64,000 bases of DNA, taken from Massospora cicadina (taxonomy: Eukaryota > Entomophthoromycota > Entomophthoromycetes > Entomophthorales > Entomophthoraceae). The stretch is taken from contig JAKSZP010010595.1 of the NCBI GenBank assembly GCA_022478985.1, forward strand, positions 124,001-188,000, written 5' to 3'. Numbering within the stretch: the stretch's first letter is position 1; each line of letters starts with the position of its first letter. This document shows, piece after piece, positions 11,002 through 22,639 of the stretch. The position numbers were made by a program, and so were the translations under genes. Below the pieces are notes generated by a model. That model ran no database searches. It had not been told where the DNA came from and saw nothing but the letters and a program-made list of their open reading frames with translations.

Positions 11002-14000
11002 TTATAGCCAGGATTGGAAGTGTTCCAGTAGGTGAACGTGGAATCTATTGATTATCTCACGGATGGTTGGTATGGTACTCTTGAAAGCATCCAAAGCTAT
11101 GATGTGGATTTTCCACATTGCCATGGTTACTATTAGGGAGTGGATGGTAGGTCGTATTGGGGATTCAAGTTGGAGCGTGAGGAGGCTCATGGAGATTGAT
11201 AATACCTGGTTATTTTGGATCCTTAGCAGGCGCGCAACTTCCCTCCATATGGCTCCTGATGGGGGGCATGCTTTAAGGCGGTGGTGTAGGGTGCCATCCC
11301 CTCCACACACTGTGCACTCTTCGAGGAGAGAGTTGGAGCGATCTGCTGTTCTGTAGGTTCTTCTAAGGCAGCGACAGGTATTATCTCTTACCCTTAGTTG
11401 GAGGATCGAATAATGTGTCAGCCTCCATATTGCCTTCTGCATTGTGAGATTGTATGGGATGTCTAGAGCATCCTGGTAGTCAATTCTTGCTATGACTGGG
11501 GCCACATCATGTGTGTCCTTTGGGGGTTGTCCTTTGGGTTCCTTAGTGTGAAGTGAGTTCTGGTCCTGATCCTTCCCTAATTAGTGCCTGTGAGTGTGAC
11601 GGACCACCCCATGTGCCAAATGGCCCGGAGGAGGCGTTTGAAGTGTGTGGGATTTCCATGAGGACCTGCTGCTTTGGGGTGGTTTGCAAGTTATCTGAGC
11701 AGGATAGACGTGTTGTGTAGGTTTGATGGTTTTAGCGCCTGTGCAAAGTTGGCGCTCGCTGCTCTGGGCCAGTGTTGTTACGGGAGGTCTAGGGCTTTGA
11801 CTTCCTTTATCCAGGTGCTCAGTATACGGTTGGCGTGGACCTCAAAGTCTATTAGGCCCATGCCTCCCTATGGAGCATGGGCCAAAGAGTGTTTCCACCC
11901 GCACAGGTGGCTGGGTCCCAGGCCAAAGCCATCCCTGGATAAGTGCGCGGATTGAGGACATGAAAGTAGGTGATAATGATATTGTGTGTGCAGAGAACCA
12001 CAGCATAAGAGTTGAGTGAGTTGGCTACTGTTAGTCGCCCTGTTAGTCCTGGGGGATCTTCCATTAAGGGAGGCGACGTGGTTGGACATCTGCTGTAGTA
12101 GGATGTTCACCATTGTCTCATTGTCATACCCCCCTGTCTCCAGCCATACCCCAAGGTGGCGGACAGGGTTGGTTGAAGGAGGTAAGCGAAGGGAAGGATG
12201 AGGGGATTGTTCTTTTGTGGGGGGCTGTGAGGTTTGGATGTTGTAGCCCAGTTGTTAGTGTAATTGCCTAAGAGGATTATTTCCGTTTTCCTTTTGTTGA
12301 GCGACGCGTTGGTCACAATAGAATATTCCTCTAATGTGCGTTTCAGTTGGAGGGCATCATTATTGTTAGCTATACCATTTACGCGGTCATCTGCAAAGGC
12401 TTTTATGTTGGCTGGTGATTGGCCTTGTGCGGTTATACCCGTGAGGTGTGAGTCAGCAATGAAAAGGAGTGAATCAAAGCTGAAGTTATACAGCAGTGGG
12501 ATGAGGGGGTCCCATTGTTTGAGCCCTCTGCGTGGTGTGATCATGTTAGTTAGAAAGCCATGGCCGCATACAGCCATGGATGCTGATTCTGTTAGTAGCA
12601 TCGCCCAGTTTATAACTCTGGGTGGGAGTTTAAAGGCGCTCAGGCATTCCTTCAGGTACGGCCATCTAATGCGGTCATATTCCTTCTCCTGGTCTAGGAA
12701 TACCAGGGCTCCCATTGCTTTATACTGGCATATGTTGTCAATGGAGTATATATTGGTCCAGATATAACGCCCTGGTATGAACTAAAGCTGATTGAGTGAC
12801 AGGATATTAATGACTATTGTGTCTAATCTGGTTGCTAAATTTTTTGTGAGTAGTTTTGTATCAGTGTTAGAGAGTGCAATTTGGCGCCAGTTGGCCAGGT
12901 CCAATTTATCACCATTTTTGAATAGAATTATGACATATGAGTCTTGTCCTCCAGGAAGGAGGCGTGTCTCCAGCAGGCACTGGTTCATTGATGCTAAGAG
13001 GAGGGGGGCGATTTGTTTTAAATATTTGTTGTAGAATTTTTAGGGTATCCCATCAGGCCATGGCATTTCCTAAGTGGTGCACCGCGGACTGTGTCCCAGA
13101 GCTCCTCCTGTGTGATTATGTTAAGGAGGCTATAGTATGGTGGTGTGCTTTGTATTCTGGCGGTGTGTATGAAATCTTTAATTGTTTGTGGGTCCATTGG
13201 GGTGTCGCAATATAGTTCAGTGTGATAGTGGTAAACCTCCATTTTGACCTTCGTTATTCATTTGCCATGGTGCCGTCAACTTTGTGGACCTGTATGCATG
13301 CAGGCTGGTTGCCATGAGAGTGGAATTGGCTTAAGAAGTACATCAAGCAGGTTTCGCCTTCATTTATGAACTTACGTTTTCTTGATACTTTGACTCTGTG
13401 CTGGTGTTCAAAAATGAAGGCTTTTTAGATGGGCTGATATTTCAGCCCATTTGTGATCCCAAGGGGCTGTAGCCAGAATTTGGGGTGTTAAGCTCGAGGT
13501 GGTCCAGTTCTTCTAAGGTGCGCCTGATTGTGGCTGTGTTGGCGGTGTACTTACGTGAGGTGATGTGACGAGTTTTGTTTATTAGTTCAGTTTTTAAATT
13601 TGCCCAAGTTTTAGATGGGATCTGATTTGAATGGGGTTGTAAATTCTTAGTTCGTGGCCTTGTGTTCAACCCAGTCAGATATTTTGGACAATTTTATGTT
13701 TGCCAGGTGTAGCTTCCTTAAGATTGAAGCCTGTGTTGGAGTTTAGGTTGGTGAGAGCTGCAGCGAAATGAGTCAGTGGCCAGAGAAATTTATTTTTTTT
13801 ATGAAGTGGGAGAAGCTGGAGCAGTGGGTTTTCAGTGCAAGGATGTAGTCGATTCAGCTCATTGAGATTTGCACTCCCTCACATATGTTGGGGCAGGTCA
13901 TGTTGGGAAGGAGTAGTGACCCGGGGGGAGGGTATCATGGAGGCCTAGGGATGCCTTCATTGCACAGAACTCTATATGCCCTGGTGGGTATCCCCCTGGG

Positions 14001-14450
14001 GTTAGGCCATTGGTCTGCGTTGGGGTTGTCCCAGCAGTTGAAGTCACCCAGTAGGATTGTGTCTGGTGGGATTGTGAGTGTTAGGATTGTTTCAAGGAAT
14101 TGTTTTCTCTCAGCTGCGGTGAACAGTGCATATATGCTTGCTATCAAAATAATGTCCTCTTGGTTTTTGAGTGTTGCAACCAGGACGCGACCATGCAAAT
14201 ATGAGGAGGAGTTTGTAATTTTTAGTTTTTTGTTATTTCTGACAACCACCCCACAGTGTGTCATCCATACCAATAGAGATGGTGAGACCCTGGCTGACCA
14301 GGATCTCTCTTCCCCCTGTAGACAGTGGGTTTCTTGGATGGCCAAGATATCTACAGGGGGTTTTCATAGGAAGTCCAGCTTTTTGGCTTGGGATGCATGA
14401 TCCCTGGCTCCCGCGATGTTTAGCATACTTATTGTCACTTAGGTTCCCGC
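11002..14450 (-). pseudogene. Lin-2 ORF2: endonuclease-RT, broken
   Basis: Remnant of the LINE ORF2 protein. Minus-strand order: MLNIAGARDHASQ at 14426, then a stop, DILAIQETHC and LLGDFNCWDNPN (endonuclease metal-binding and catalytic residues E, D and N present, 13935-14370); linker with LEELDHLELNTPNSGYSP (13442-13669); RT (12107-12988) with ANWRQIALSNTDTK, GALVFLDQEKEYDRI, LKQWDPLIPLLYNF and AFADDRVNG, so the catalytic DD is intact; C-terminal domain (11002-11505) with the zinc-binding CTVCGGDGTLHHRLKACPP followed by IWREV. Frames are interrupted between the blocks. The zinc motif before an IW dipeptide resembles the zf-RVT type found at the C-terminus of L1-like elements. Confidence 0.8.
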
Positions 14451-14459
14451 AGCGCCTCA

Positions 14460-15928
14460 GGAACAGTTGGGAGGGCTGCACAGCCCACACCAAACGACCT
14501 TATTACTAGCCCTGCTTCGTGTTATTGGGCCAGTATATTCTTTGGTATTGTCTGATTCTATACCTTGTGTCAATTTCTCACAGAAATTGTGGTTTATAGG
14601 GTTTGTGGCAGATTCTTCCACTCATGACTCACAGTGGGCTGTTGCGGTGCTCTAATTTGTTTCTGCGGTTTTGGGGTGCAGATTTGGATATTTGAGTCCC
14701 GCTTTTTCGCCCATAGTGGAGCCGAATTGTTCTGCTAAGTTCACTTGAATGATGTTATTTAGTAATTAAGTCACATTGTTGAAAAATTTTCATTTTAAGC
14801 ATACTGCTCTGATTGGGTGACTTTATTAATTTCCTCCATGTCCTCCTCAGTTTGGGAAGACTGTTCTGATTGATTGGCTCGGCTGATTTCCTCAATGTCT
14901 TACTGAATTTCGCCAGGGTCAATGGCAGAGGCCGTGAGTGATGCAGCCTTAGCCATTTCCCACTTGCGGGCCTTCTGCAGCATTTTGTGTGCTTTGGGTG
15001 TTGCTGGGTCTATGATGAGGTAGTGACCATCCTATCTCCATTAAATGCCGTGGCTGGAATCTATCATTTTGCTTAATTCTGCGTCATTTTCGTCCATGGC
15101 GTCATCATAGAATTCTGGGGCAAAATGCCTCCTTCATGGGGCCTGCATGTTTCTTGCGCCCAAATGCGGTGCAGTGGTTGCAGATAGGCGGTGCACATTC
15201 CAGTGTAATGCAGAATGGCTCTGACATCTTCCTGTCTGGGAGGTGAAACTGTGCTACTTGTGGGATTCTTGTGAGGTCTGCGGCCACCTTGAGGATCAGG
15301 TGAATTTATGGCAATTGCCTTTCCTATGCAAAAGTACGGCATTAATTGAAATCTTTGTAATTCTTGATGTTTAATATCTCCATAGTGTCTAAGTCCAGCT
15401 CTGAGCTCCTCCTTGATTTGCTTGTGGGGGAGGTTGGTGTGGAGTGAGTCAAAGGAGATTAACAAGTGGTTGAATCGTTCCATCTGGTGCAAACAGTGCA
15501 CACAATTTGTTTGCCCTCTTAGAGGACAGCTTTTATTCATACTTTTTGCTGCGGTATCTGCATCTTCTTCAGTCTCAAAGCCCAAATTGACCCAGCTGTG
15601 TGGGACTGTTTCCATGTTCACGTACTGCATAAGGAAGAGGAAGCCTGTGCCTCGCACACTTTCACCCACAGAGTTGGTGACTCAACCCCTAGGTAGAGTT
15701 TGGGCCCACGCTCTACCTTTAAAAGGGGTTGTTATACTGGATTTCCATGTAATGGTTGTGTTTCATGGTAAACTTCACAAACCCTGGCGGTGTCTCAGTT
15801 AGTGATTTTTTTGGCGGCCATGTTTCCTGGTCCCCCTCCAGGGCGTTTCTTGCCCTTTGGCGCACCATTTTGTCATTGACTAGTATGGCTTTCGCCCAGT
15901 TTAATTAATTTTTGTTGAATACGCCCAT
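14460..15928 (-). pseudogene. Lin-2 ORF1: nucleic-acid-binding protein, broken
   Basis: Remnant of ORF1. The start corresponds to ATG at 15928 (early stop), with a KKRPGGGPGN stretch near 15840 matching KRPGET of Lin-3. The longest frame, 15073-15669, contains VPHSWVNLGFETEEDADTAA, which parallels APHSMLHGWLDLG and AADEAA of Lin-3 ORF1, and LMPYFCIGKAIAI, which parallels LMPHLCTGKAIAV. The zinc knuckle, in the neighbouring frame at about 15150-15200, reads ICNHCTAFGRKKHAGP: the first two Cys remain but the His and the last Cys of CX2CX4HX4C have become Arg and Gly. Confidence 0.7.
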
Positions 15929-16139
15929 CTCTCCTGCATGATTATCAAAAATGCTGTTCAAATCAAGTCTTAATAACTAATGATATTGTTACAGGAAAAC
16001 AAAAGCTCAACCAGACTCAGGTTAGTAATTGAAGACAAGGCTGACGCGAGTTAGAAATTTCAAAATCAAATGGGCTTTAAAACACCATTTTCTGAGAAAC
16101 TGAATTGAATTGACATTGTTTTAAATGTAGCTAATGCAT

Positions 16140-16628
16140 TTTAACTCCCTGGTTGTAATGCCAGGACGAGCATTACACAAATTACCAGGACCAACCTGGG
16201 TTTATTTGGCCTGTGCCCAGCGTAGTTTAGGATATGCTTAAGCTCAGGGTGGCATTCCAACTTCGCCTTTTTGGCCTCCTGACGTGCAGCTTTGTCCTTG
16301 AAGTTGGTTCCCACAATCATGTCATCATCAAGCCATGATAGATCAGCATCTCAACATAATTTGCCTCCTACTGGCCAAAAAACTTCCATTCACCCCAAAG
16401 ACATTATTCATGTGGATGCTTTTGCAGAGAAGGTTCATTTTCTGGTCTTTTAACACTTAGGAATTGTCCCAATTTTGCCTCAACACTTGGGCGAATACCC
16501 ATGATGTGCACAATGTTTGTTTTTGCTTGGATGTTTGCGCAGCTTTTGAAGCCTTGCATAGCAATAGCACTGACGAATATCTTCCTAAGATGGCCTTGAT
16601 CAGCCACTTCATGCGCATCTTCCCCCAA
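16140..16628 (-). pseudogene. Unidentified ORF pieces 3' of Gyp-E integrase
   Basis: I do not recognise this. On the minus strand an ORF (16628-16404) starts MGEDAHEVADQGHLRKIF and ends ENEPSLQKHPHE; after a stop and frame change a second stretch (about 16420-16140) contains LSWLDDDMIVGTN, then a lysine-rich EAKKAKLECHPELKH, then a hydrophobic run PRLVLVICVMLVLALQPG before a stop. The segment is on the Gyp-E strand and downstream of its integrase, where some LTR elements carry an extra ORF. It could equally be a captured gene fragment or part of another insertion. The plus strand also has a 109-codon frame here (16464-16793), so strand choice is not certain. Confidence 0.3.
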
Positions 16629-16639
16629 GATGATGCCTT

Positions 16640-17230
16640 TGGCGGATTGCTACATATCCCCCCTCAGCAGAAGGTGGAAACCTCAGTTTATTTTGTTCAG
16701 TTAACAACCCTTGAGATCTATCAAAACCGAACTAATTTTTTTATTGACTTCCTTTTGATCATGTGCCTTCCTCCTAATTGTGGTATCAATTAGATTGCAA
16801 GCAATGGTTTTGTTCCTCCTCTCCTAATTGTTCATTGGGAATCAGCAATTACCAGAATGTGGAGCATCTGGCTATAAATCTTCATTACCCTGTTTCTTGT
16901 CTCTCATCCTTTGGAATAGTCCAAACTGGCGCGTGAGGGGAAGAATTGGGGACAGAGCTATATCCCCCTCAGAGTAGAGGAATAAAATTTTCATTAAATT
17001 AAGTATATTTTTTTATATATATTGTAAGTTTATAAAAAAATATTCTATTACTATATATATTATTTTCATTTTTGTTCATTTTCATTTCTAATCTTACAAC
17101 TATTATATTTTTCCCCTAAATTTATATGTATATTCCTTTTCAAGAATATTTTTTTCTAATCATCCTTTTGTAAAGTCTAAAATGAATTTTGCATAAATGA
17201 AGCTATAGAAAAGGCATGTCTTGACTTCTT
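16640..17230. other. AT-rich Gyp-E internal sequence
   Basis: A stretch with long A/T runs (especially 16980-17160). No coding signal, hairpin or repeat that I can support. By the nesting model it belongs to Gyp-E between integrase and 3' LTR. Confidence 0.4.
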
Positions 17231-18260
17231 TGGTTTACGAGTAAACTTCATTATCTCAATAATCACAAATGGTGCCTACTTAAAAGTGATTTAACTTCTG
17301 TAATTGGCATGATCCGTGTGCATTAAAGAAGAGTACTTCATCACCAACTTTTTATTTAGCCAACTCATATTGTTTCTCTGAGTCCTTCTCATGTCAGGAA
17401 TTTTTAAAAGTAAAACTGTAATTGAAGGCTTGATCTTGCAACTAAATTGGTGTATCTTTATGCTTCTAAACATATTGTTGATAAATTTTATCCACATGGT
17501 TTTACAAATCAGAAAAAAACAGCAATGGTAGGTCTATATTCCTTTCATATAGAATCTGGAAAGGCGACATCTTAGTGGCAGAGTGGTAGGATATGTTGTA
17601 GGCGAACACAACTGAGTTTAGGAATGTGCTCCATTTGGGATGGTTTACAGAGGTTAACTTCCAGACAATGTTCACTAGCATCCCATTTATGTGTTCAACC
17701 GTCCCATTAGTCTAAGGATGATAGAGAGCAGAGAGAACGCTTCTTAATCCCATCAGTTGGTTGAGCTTCATGATAACATCGGTGGTGAAATAAATTCTGT
17801 TATCAGTCATGATATCCTGGTGACAGCCATGCTTGTGAATAACACTTCCAAAGGTAAACTTAGCTATAGTAACTACTACTACTCTCCAAAAAGTTTTGGT
17901 TTTGACCCACTTTGTCAAGTAGTTGATAGTCACAATGATATAGTTGGCCTTATAATTGCTAGTGGGAAGTGGTCAGACTACATCAATTGATATAGTATGC
18001 CATGTGAACTTAGACCAATTGATCTGGTAACATATGTTCTTTCAGAAGGGGTTTCACCTTAGCATTCCACACAACATTTTAATGTTTCCTGAATATTGAA
18101 TTGCATCAACTCCCAGTAGTAATATTGCTTAAGCTGCTCCTTCATTTCTTGAATCCACCGTGGTCTATGACCTTATAAGCAGCCATTATTATATCCAATA
18201 ATTCCATAGGTCTCAGAAAAATGAACGTCTTTCCTTTGGCCACTTTTTACAACATTCCTT
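17231..18260 (-). pseudogene. Gyp-E integrase, broken
   Basis: Minus-strand Ty3/gypsy integrase. Order: zinc finger (about 18040-18180) with a DHGGFKK histidine, YYYWELMQFNIQETLK and the CCVEC cysteine pair; core starting TISIDVV (about 17990); INYLTKWVKTKTFWRVV, KHGCHQDIMTDNRIYF (catalytic D present) and LSALYHP (17712-17933); then, after a frame change, FAYNISYHSATKMSPFQILY (about 17540-17600) and the downstream basic region (17291-17497). The third catalytic residue region is interrupted. The IQETLKCCVEC-like zinc finger is shared with Gyp-D (near 51000), so D and E belong to one lineage. Confidence 0.8.
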
Positions 18261-18379
18261 TTTTGATCATTTTTTCCTGTAATAGATCCAAAAGTAATTT
18301 TTAAATAGATTTAGCTCATATTAAAATTCCCCACTGACCTTTTCTGGAATAACACATTAATGGCTAAACTGATGGTAGC

Positions 18380-18472
18380 AATGGTAATTAATCAGGGTAA
18401 ACAGTCAACATTTTTATGCTTCACACCTGCACAATTATTAATTAAATAATTATAGGCTTGAAATTTCAATGT
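18380..18472 (-). pseudogene. Gyp-E RNase H, C-terminal piece
   Basis: A minus-strand fragment beginning exactly at the Gyp-A insertion point: LKFQAYNYLINNCAGVKHK, then NVDCLP. This is the end of a Ty3 RNase H domain, whose usual form is a tryptophan-alanine-leucine followed by this text. The preceding part of the domain, ending LARW, is at 31873-32160 on the same strand, beyond Gyp-A. Confidence 0.85.
18468..18472. repeat. Target duplication of Gyp-A, left copy
   Basis: AATGT directly before the TG start of the LTR. The right copy is AATGC at 31868-31872. Confidence 0.65.
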
Positions 18473-18965
18473 TGTTGAGAAATTAATATGACTGGACGAT
18501 AGACATATATTAAGTGGATTAAATTTTTTGAGAAGAGGTGAGCCTCAAGATTGAGCAGAAGATTATGTAGGTGGCAAGCAAATAGATAGAAGTACTCATA
18601 GTTCAGCAAATTAAAGGAATTACGCTGAAGCTTCAATGATGTGATAAAACTCCTAAAACTGTATGGAACAGAAATTATTAAGCTGAAAAATCGGAATTGG
18701 ACAAGACAATTGAAGATTACTAGCTGAATGAGAGAATGGGGAGAGGAGGTTTTTTAATAGTAAACGAGGAAGAAAGTAGCAAAGTAGTCTGCGCTAAACA
18801 TATAATATAATAAACTAGTATCAGATGGGGCAATAGCTCCATATTTTGCATATATATACTATTTACTAAGGTTTACTGATATTCATATTATCTATCTGCT
18901 GTTCAGCGGTGGTAAACCAGTGCAACCAGCGTAGCAGATCTAAGCAATACCGCCAAAAGTTAACA
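18473..18965 (+). repeat. Gyp-A 5' LTR
   Basis: Starts TGTTGAG and ends GTTAACA. Collinear with 31377-31867 (shared landmarks AATTAATATGACT, GGTGAGCCTCAAGATTGAGC, GGCAATAGCTCCATATTTT, CCAAAAGTTAACA). A TATAATATAATAAA run is at 18801-18815, possibly promoter-like. Confidence 0.85.
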
Positions 18966-18966
18966 G

Positions 18967-18979
18967 TGGTGCTCACTAC
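18967..18979 (+). other. Gyp-A primer-binding site
   Basis: TGGTGCTCACTAC, one base after the LTR end. It starts TGG as required to pair with a tRNA 3' CCA. The same 13 bases follow the 5' LTR of Gyp-B, and the first 10 follow that of Gyp-E. The primer tRNA would end in GTAGTGAGCACCA; I cannot name it. Confidence 0.7.
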
Positions 18980-19189
18980 AAAGAACACTGGTCATCTGTA
19001 ATACAGCGCCAACTAGGGCATCATGACGAGCCCCACTTATTATGTCAGAATTAAATTGGGTTTTACAACCAATACTCCGGAGAACCAATGGAGACATCTA
19101 AAGAGCTCTGGCAATATTTATGGTGACAGAACCAGGTGATGAGTGCCCCAAATGGAACTGCAGTTAGCAGCTTGTGCCACATAAGAGTC

Positions 19190-21400
19190 AGACCAACAGG
19201 GCAGGTCCACGAACGTCACCCCTCAGCAATTGTGGGGTAACCTAGAATGGATCTTGTGGGGTTACCGTGACTACAAATAAGATGTGGGTGAACATGCTCT
19301 GAGTTTGTTTTATAATCAACGTGACCAAGAAGCCTGAATTGAATTGTATATGTCATACCTTGACGCTACCACAACGGGGTTGTCTCACAAGCTCATATCT
19401 CATGGAGCCGAGGAATACCTGGTTGTATACATACAGCCTTCTGATCCATCAACTACTGAATGTGTTGGTCTGACATAGCATTAAGATCAGTGATGTCATG
19501 CATATTGTCCAAGCACAACAGAATGACACTCGCCTCTTACTTGCATGCCTAAACCACTCTTTCTCAGAGATAGAGGAGGCACTAGTGCACGTAGACAGTC
19601 ATGTCATGGACATCTGCCATCGCCTGGACAAATTAGTTTCACGTTATAATCATGAGCTACCACAAGCAATAGGAGAATTGTTAGACTAGTGTGGGCTTTT
19701 GGGTGAATGGATCCAGGATGTCATGACGTTGGGTAGTAACACCAAGCGCTATATGGTGGAAATGGCTGAATGGGCGGAAGGAATTGAACAGAGGTAGCTC
19801 AGACTAGGGACCAAGTTACCTTGTTAGAGAGGCGGATGGCTGATAACGCTGAGACTGTGGCAATTGAATCAGTTAATTTCATCTGAGTGGAGTAACCAGC
19901 GGATGGCTGACCATTTGACCAGCTCTTTATTGGAGAGCTCAGAATATAGCCTATTGTAGGTCAGATTAATCGGTTGGAGAGCGCCAGTCAGGCACCTGGG
20001 GCTGAGCCATTACTCCTCTGTTCATTGAGATGGTGTAGTACACCAATATGCAAGTGCGCTTGCATAATCTTTGATGGTCCAATGGGGTGGTGTGGGAACA
20101 AGCCATTCTAGTCAATCAAGTGGACGAGGAAAAGTGACAAGAATGAAGCACTGGATGGCAGAATGCAAGAATGAAGGTCACATTGGAGGATGTCCTCTTA
20201 CGGCTTCAAAAATGGAGTGTAAATTGGACACAGAGAGAAGATTCTACAACAAATTACTTAATGAATTTAAAGAGCTTGACCAGGGGGTGAGAGACAGGTG
20301 GTGTCAGAGCTATTCAGTTAAAGCGGAGTGGATAATCAATGAACATTTTGTTTAACAGACTGGTGAGGGAGGTAAGGGTGCAGTCAAAGGTGAGTACAAA
20401 GAGGAATACTATGATTCAGCCAGCGAGTATCCCCTAGGGGCCACAGCAGTCCCTCTCCAAAATTCAACCACTTCACGATCCACTATGGCAGAATCGCATC
20501 CATCCTTGTGACCCTATTCTTGCCCACAAGGGTATGTTCCACTTGGCCGATCTGAGCCTACGCCATCTATTCCCCAAGTCTGAAGCATGGAGCTGGGTGA
20601 TTTTATACAGATAGAGAAGTTGCCACCTTTCAGTCATGATGGGAACATGCACAGATTTTTCAAACAATTTAAATTCACCATGGAAGGAGCACGTATCAGT
20701 GGAAAGCTAAACTGTTTTTATCTGCTCTGGATGTCAAGAGTTCTGGTAAGGTCACATGATACCTTAAGATTAGTGCTGTAACATATCAAGAGATGAAGGA
20801 TATAGCGCTCCATCTTTTTGTGTGCGTGGCAAAGTTGGCTTAGCACAAAGCCAAATTTCTGACAATACATTTTTAAAAGAACGAGTCCCTGGTGGAGTTC
20901 ACGGAGCAATTCACAATGGAAGCTTATGAGTTAGTAGGAGAAATTATCTTAACTAACAAGGATGTAGGCATAGCAATGACAGCGGCAGTCAAGCCATATC
21001 AAGAACTATATAATGCTATGACTCACATTCTGCAAGAAGACAAGGAGCATCTACAAATCAAAAGCTCTTTACACCATCTCTTTGTCACATTCAGTGATCC
21101 CGACGTGGACTGGAAAGCCCCATCAAGTGCCACCACATCCTCTTCGGGAAATGGACTGCAGTAACCCAGCAATAATCCGTTGAGCAATACTCACCCGCTC
21201 AATATTCCAGCAGGTCCCTTCCGCCTTCCTTACGCACAATCAGCTCATCCCCTGTCTAGTTATAATTCTTCATTTAACATTTGACCAGGACCTTCAGGCG
21301 TGATACATAGATGAAAGCCATTTATGAATGCTTGTCTCTTGTGCAGCCAAAAATGCCATAATGCGAATAACTACTCTGGCAACCTGCATGTTCATGCAGT
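19190..21400 (+). pseudogene. Gyp-A gag, broken
   Basis: By position between the primer-binding site and protease this is gag, the capsid/nucleocapsid precursor. It is spread over frames at 19498-19689, 20071-20355, 20587-20781 and 20892-21164. The last resembles a capsid-type stretch (MEFTEQFTMEAYELVGEIIL, then an acidic tail). Around 21330-21370 a Cys-rich text (CLLCSQKCHNANNY) may be a degraded zinc knuckle, but the spacing is not a clean CX2CX4HX4C. No strong motif, so the assignment relies on context. Confidence 0.5.
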
Positions 21401-21859
21401 ACCAACTGCCCTGAATGGACAGGGAAAAGCTCGAGCAGAGTAGAGATGGGACGCTCTACCTCCGCTGATACAAATCTATATGTCCCTGAAGATTCATAGG
21501 AGTCTCATTGCATTGGTCTAGGTACCAACCTTGACGACTTACATATAAAATGATTACCCACAATATCTCAGACTCAATTCAAGAGAGTAACCATAACCCT
21601 TCAGGCTCTGACTTCCACCAAGATGTTCAAAAGCCGTATGCCTGAAAAATCCTTGATAAAACAACAGAAGCGAAGTTGGACTCTCACTGGACGTTGCCTC
21701 CCTAGTAGGGGTAAATTTTGTAATTCCAGCAGAAAAGATTGCCCAGGAGCATCCCCATGTCAGTGCTAGTATTGTCACTTTTCTTGGTTAAAAAACTCTT
21801 GGATCACCATGCATTAAACAACAATGGTTCTTCTTATTCAGAGTGTACCTACTGTAAAT

Positions 21860-22560
21860 ATTTTTGTTCAGAACACAATAAGCTATAATACATATTTTGT
21901 GCGCCAGTCAATATAATCTCCACCAAGCTCATGGATAAGCTTCCACTGAAGCCTGATGTGGAACACTGAGTAGTGTATGGGACCGCTGGGGCACAGAGCA
22001 CTATATCTTAGGGAGCTTACAGCTCGTTACCCCTGAGATTTGGCTCAGTCTGGGCTTCCACCCCCGCGGTGGTACTTTCTAATAATAACTAAGACATGTT
22101 GATTGTAGCTGCATTCATGCGGCAATTTGGGGTAGTGGTCAATATGGTGGAAGAAATAATTAGTATCTTGGGACAAAAGATCCCCATCTACTTTACCTCC
22201 ATTGGAGTCTCAAAGGATCCTATCCTCTACAGTCAGATCAATCTGGCGTATAGTGACGAGGTGATCCGTGTTTGATATATGGTGGATGATCAGAGGACCA
22301 GAGCCCTCCCTAACCAGATCTACAGATATAATGGTATTCCGCTACGGGATGCAAGCGCTATAAGCATACCTTTTGGGCATCAGGTCGTATTAGGGATGGA
22401 GCTTGAAATAGACATCCCAGAAGGATTATACAAAGAGATTATAGGGCCCTACCAGCAAACCCAGCTCAAACTCCATGTGGCACCGGGGTTACTGATATCA
22501 GGGGATGGAGAAGTATAAGTATTAATAGCTAACCTACAGATGGAGTCCTTGAAGGCCAAA
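21860..22560 (+). pseudogene. Gyp-A protease region, broken
   Basis: Remnant of the aspartic protease that matures Gag-Pol. Readable text: AIIHILCAPVNIIS (about 21880-21920), where an active element would have D-T/S-G before APVN, so the catalytic Asp is lost; then AGAQSTIS, a stop, GAYSSLPLRF and TPAVVLSNNN (about 21985-22090), and a following frame 22279-22518 with YMVDDQRTRALPNQIY. The GAY.LPLRF block recurs in Gyp-E at about 33850, supporting the assignment. Confidence 0.65.
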
Positions 22561-22639
22561 GGCACCAAGTGGTGGCTTATTTAAACTTGACCCCTATTGA
22601 TGAGGTTTATTGTATTCATGAATTTGGTTCTTAGGAGGA

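Larger units (their letters stand above)
10708..16003 (-). mobile_element. Lin-2: LINE of a second subfamily
   Basis: A minus-strand, nearly full-length LINE related to but clearly distinct from Lin-1/3/4/5. The 3' end carries the family box in a diverged form (TCATCCCCTGGTCAGCTTAC on the minus strand, about 10735-10765) followed by A-rich sequence. The 5' end is placed near 16003 because CTTTTGTTTTCC and a GATAATC motif precede the ORF1 start as in Lin-3. A 7-bp candidate target duplication, AGCTCAA, is at 10701-10707 and 16004-16010; it is short, so the limits are approximate. The coding DNA is less GC-rich than Lin-3, and both ORFs are broken. Confidence 0.7.

Noticed and set aside
16464..16793. 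109-codon plus-strand frame as a gene
   Set aside because: It overlaps minus-strand pieces in the Gyp-E orientation and has no recognisable domain; kept only as an alternative reading of the unidentified segment.
21985..22000. YGTAGAQST in Gyp-A as the protease active site
   Set aside because: Comparison with Gyp-B and Gyp-E puts the active site upstream, at the mutated text before APVNIIS.
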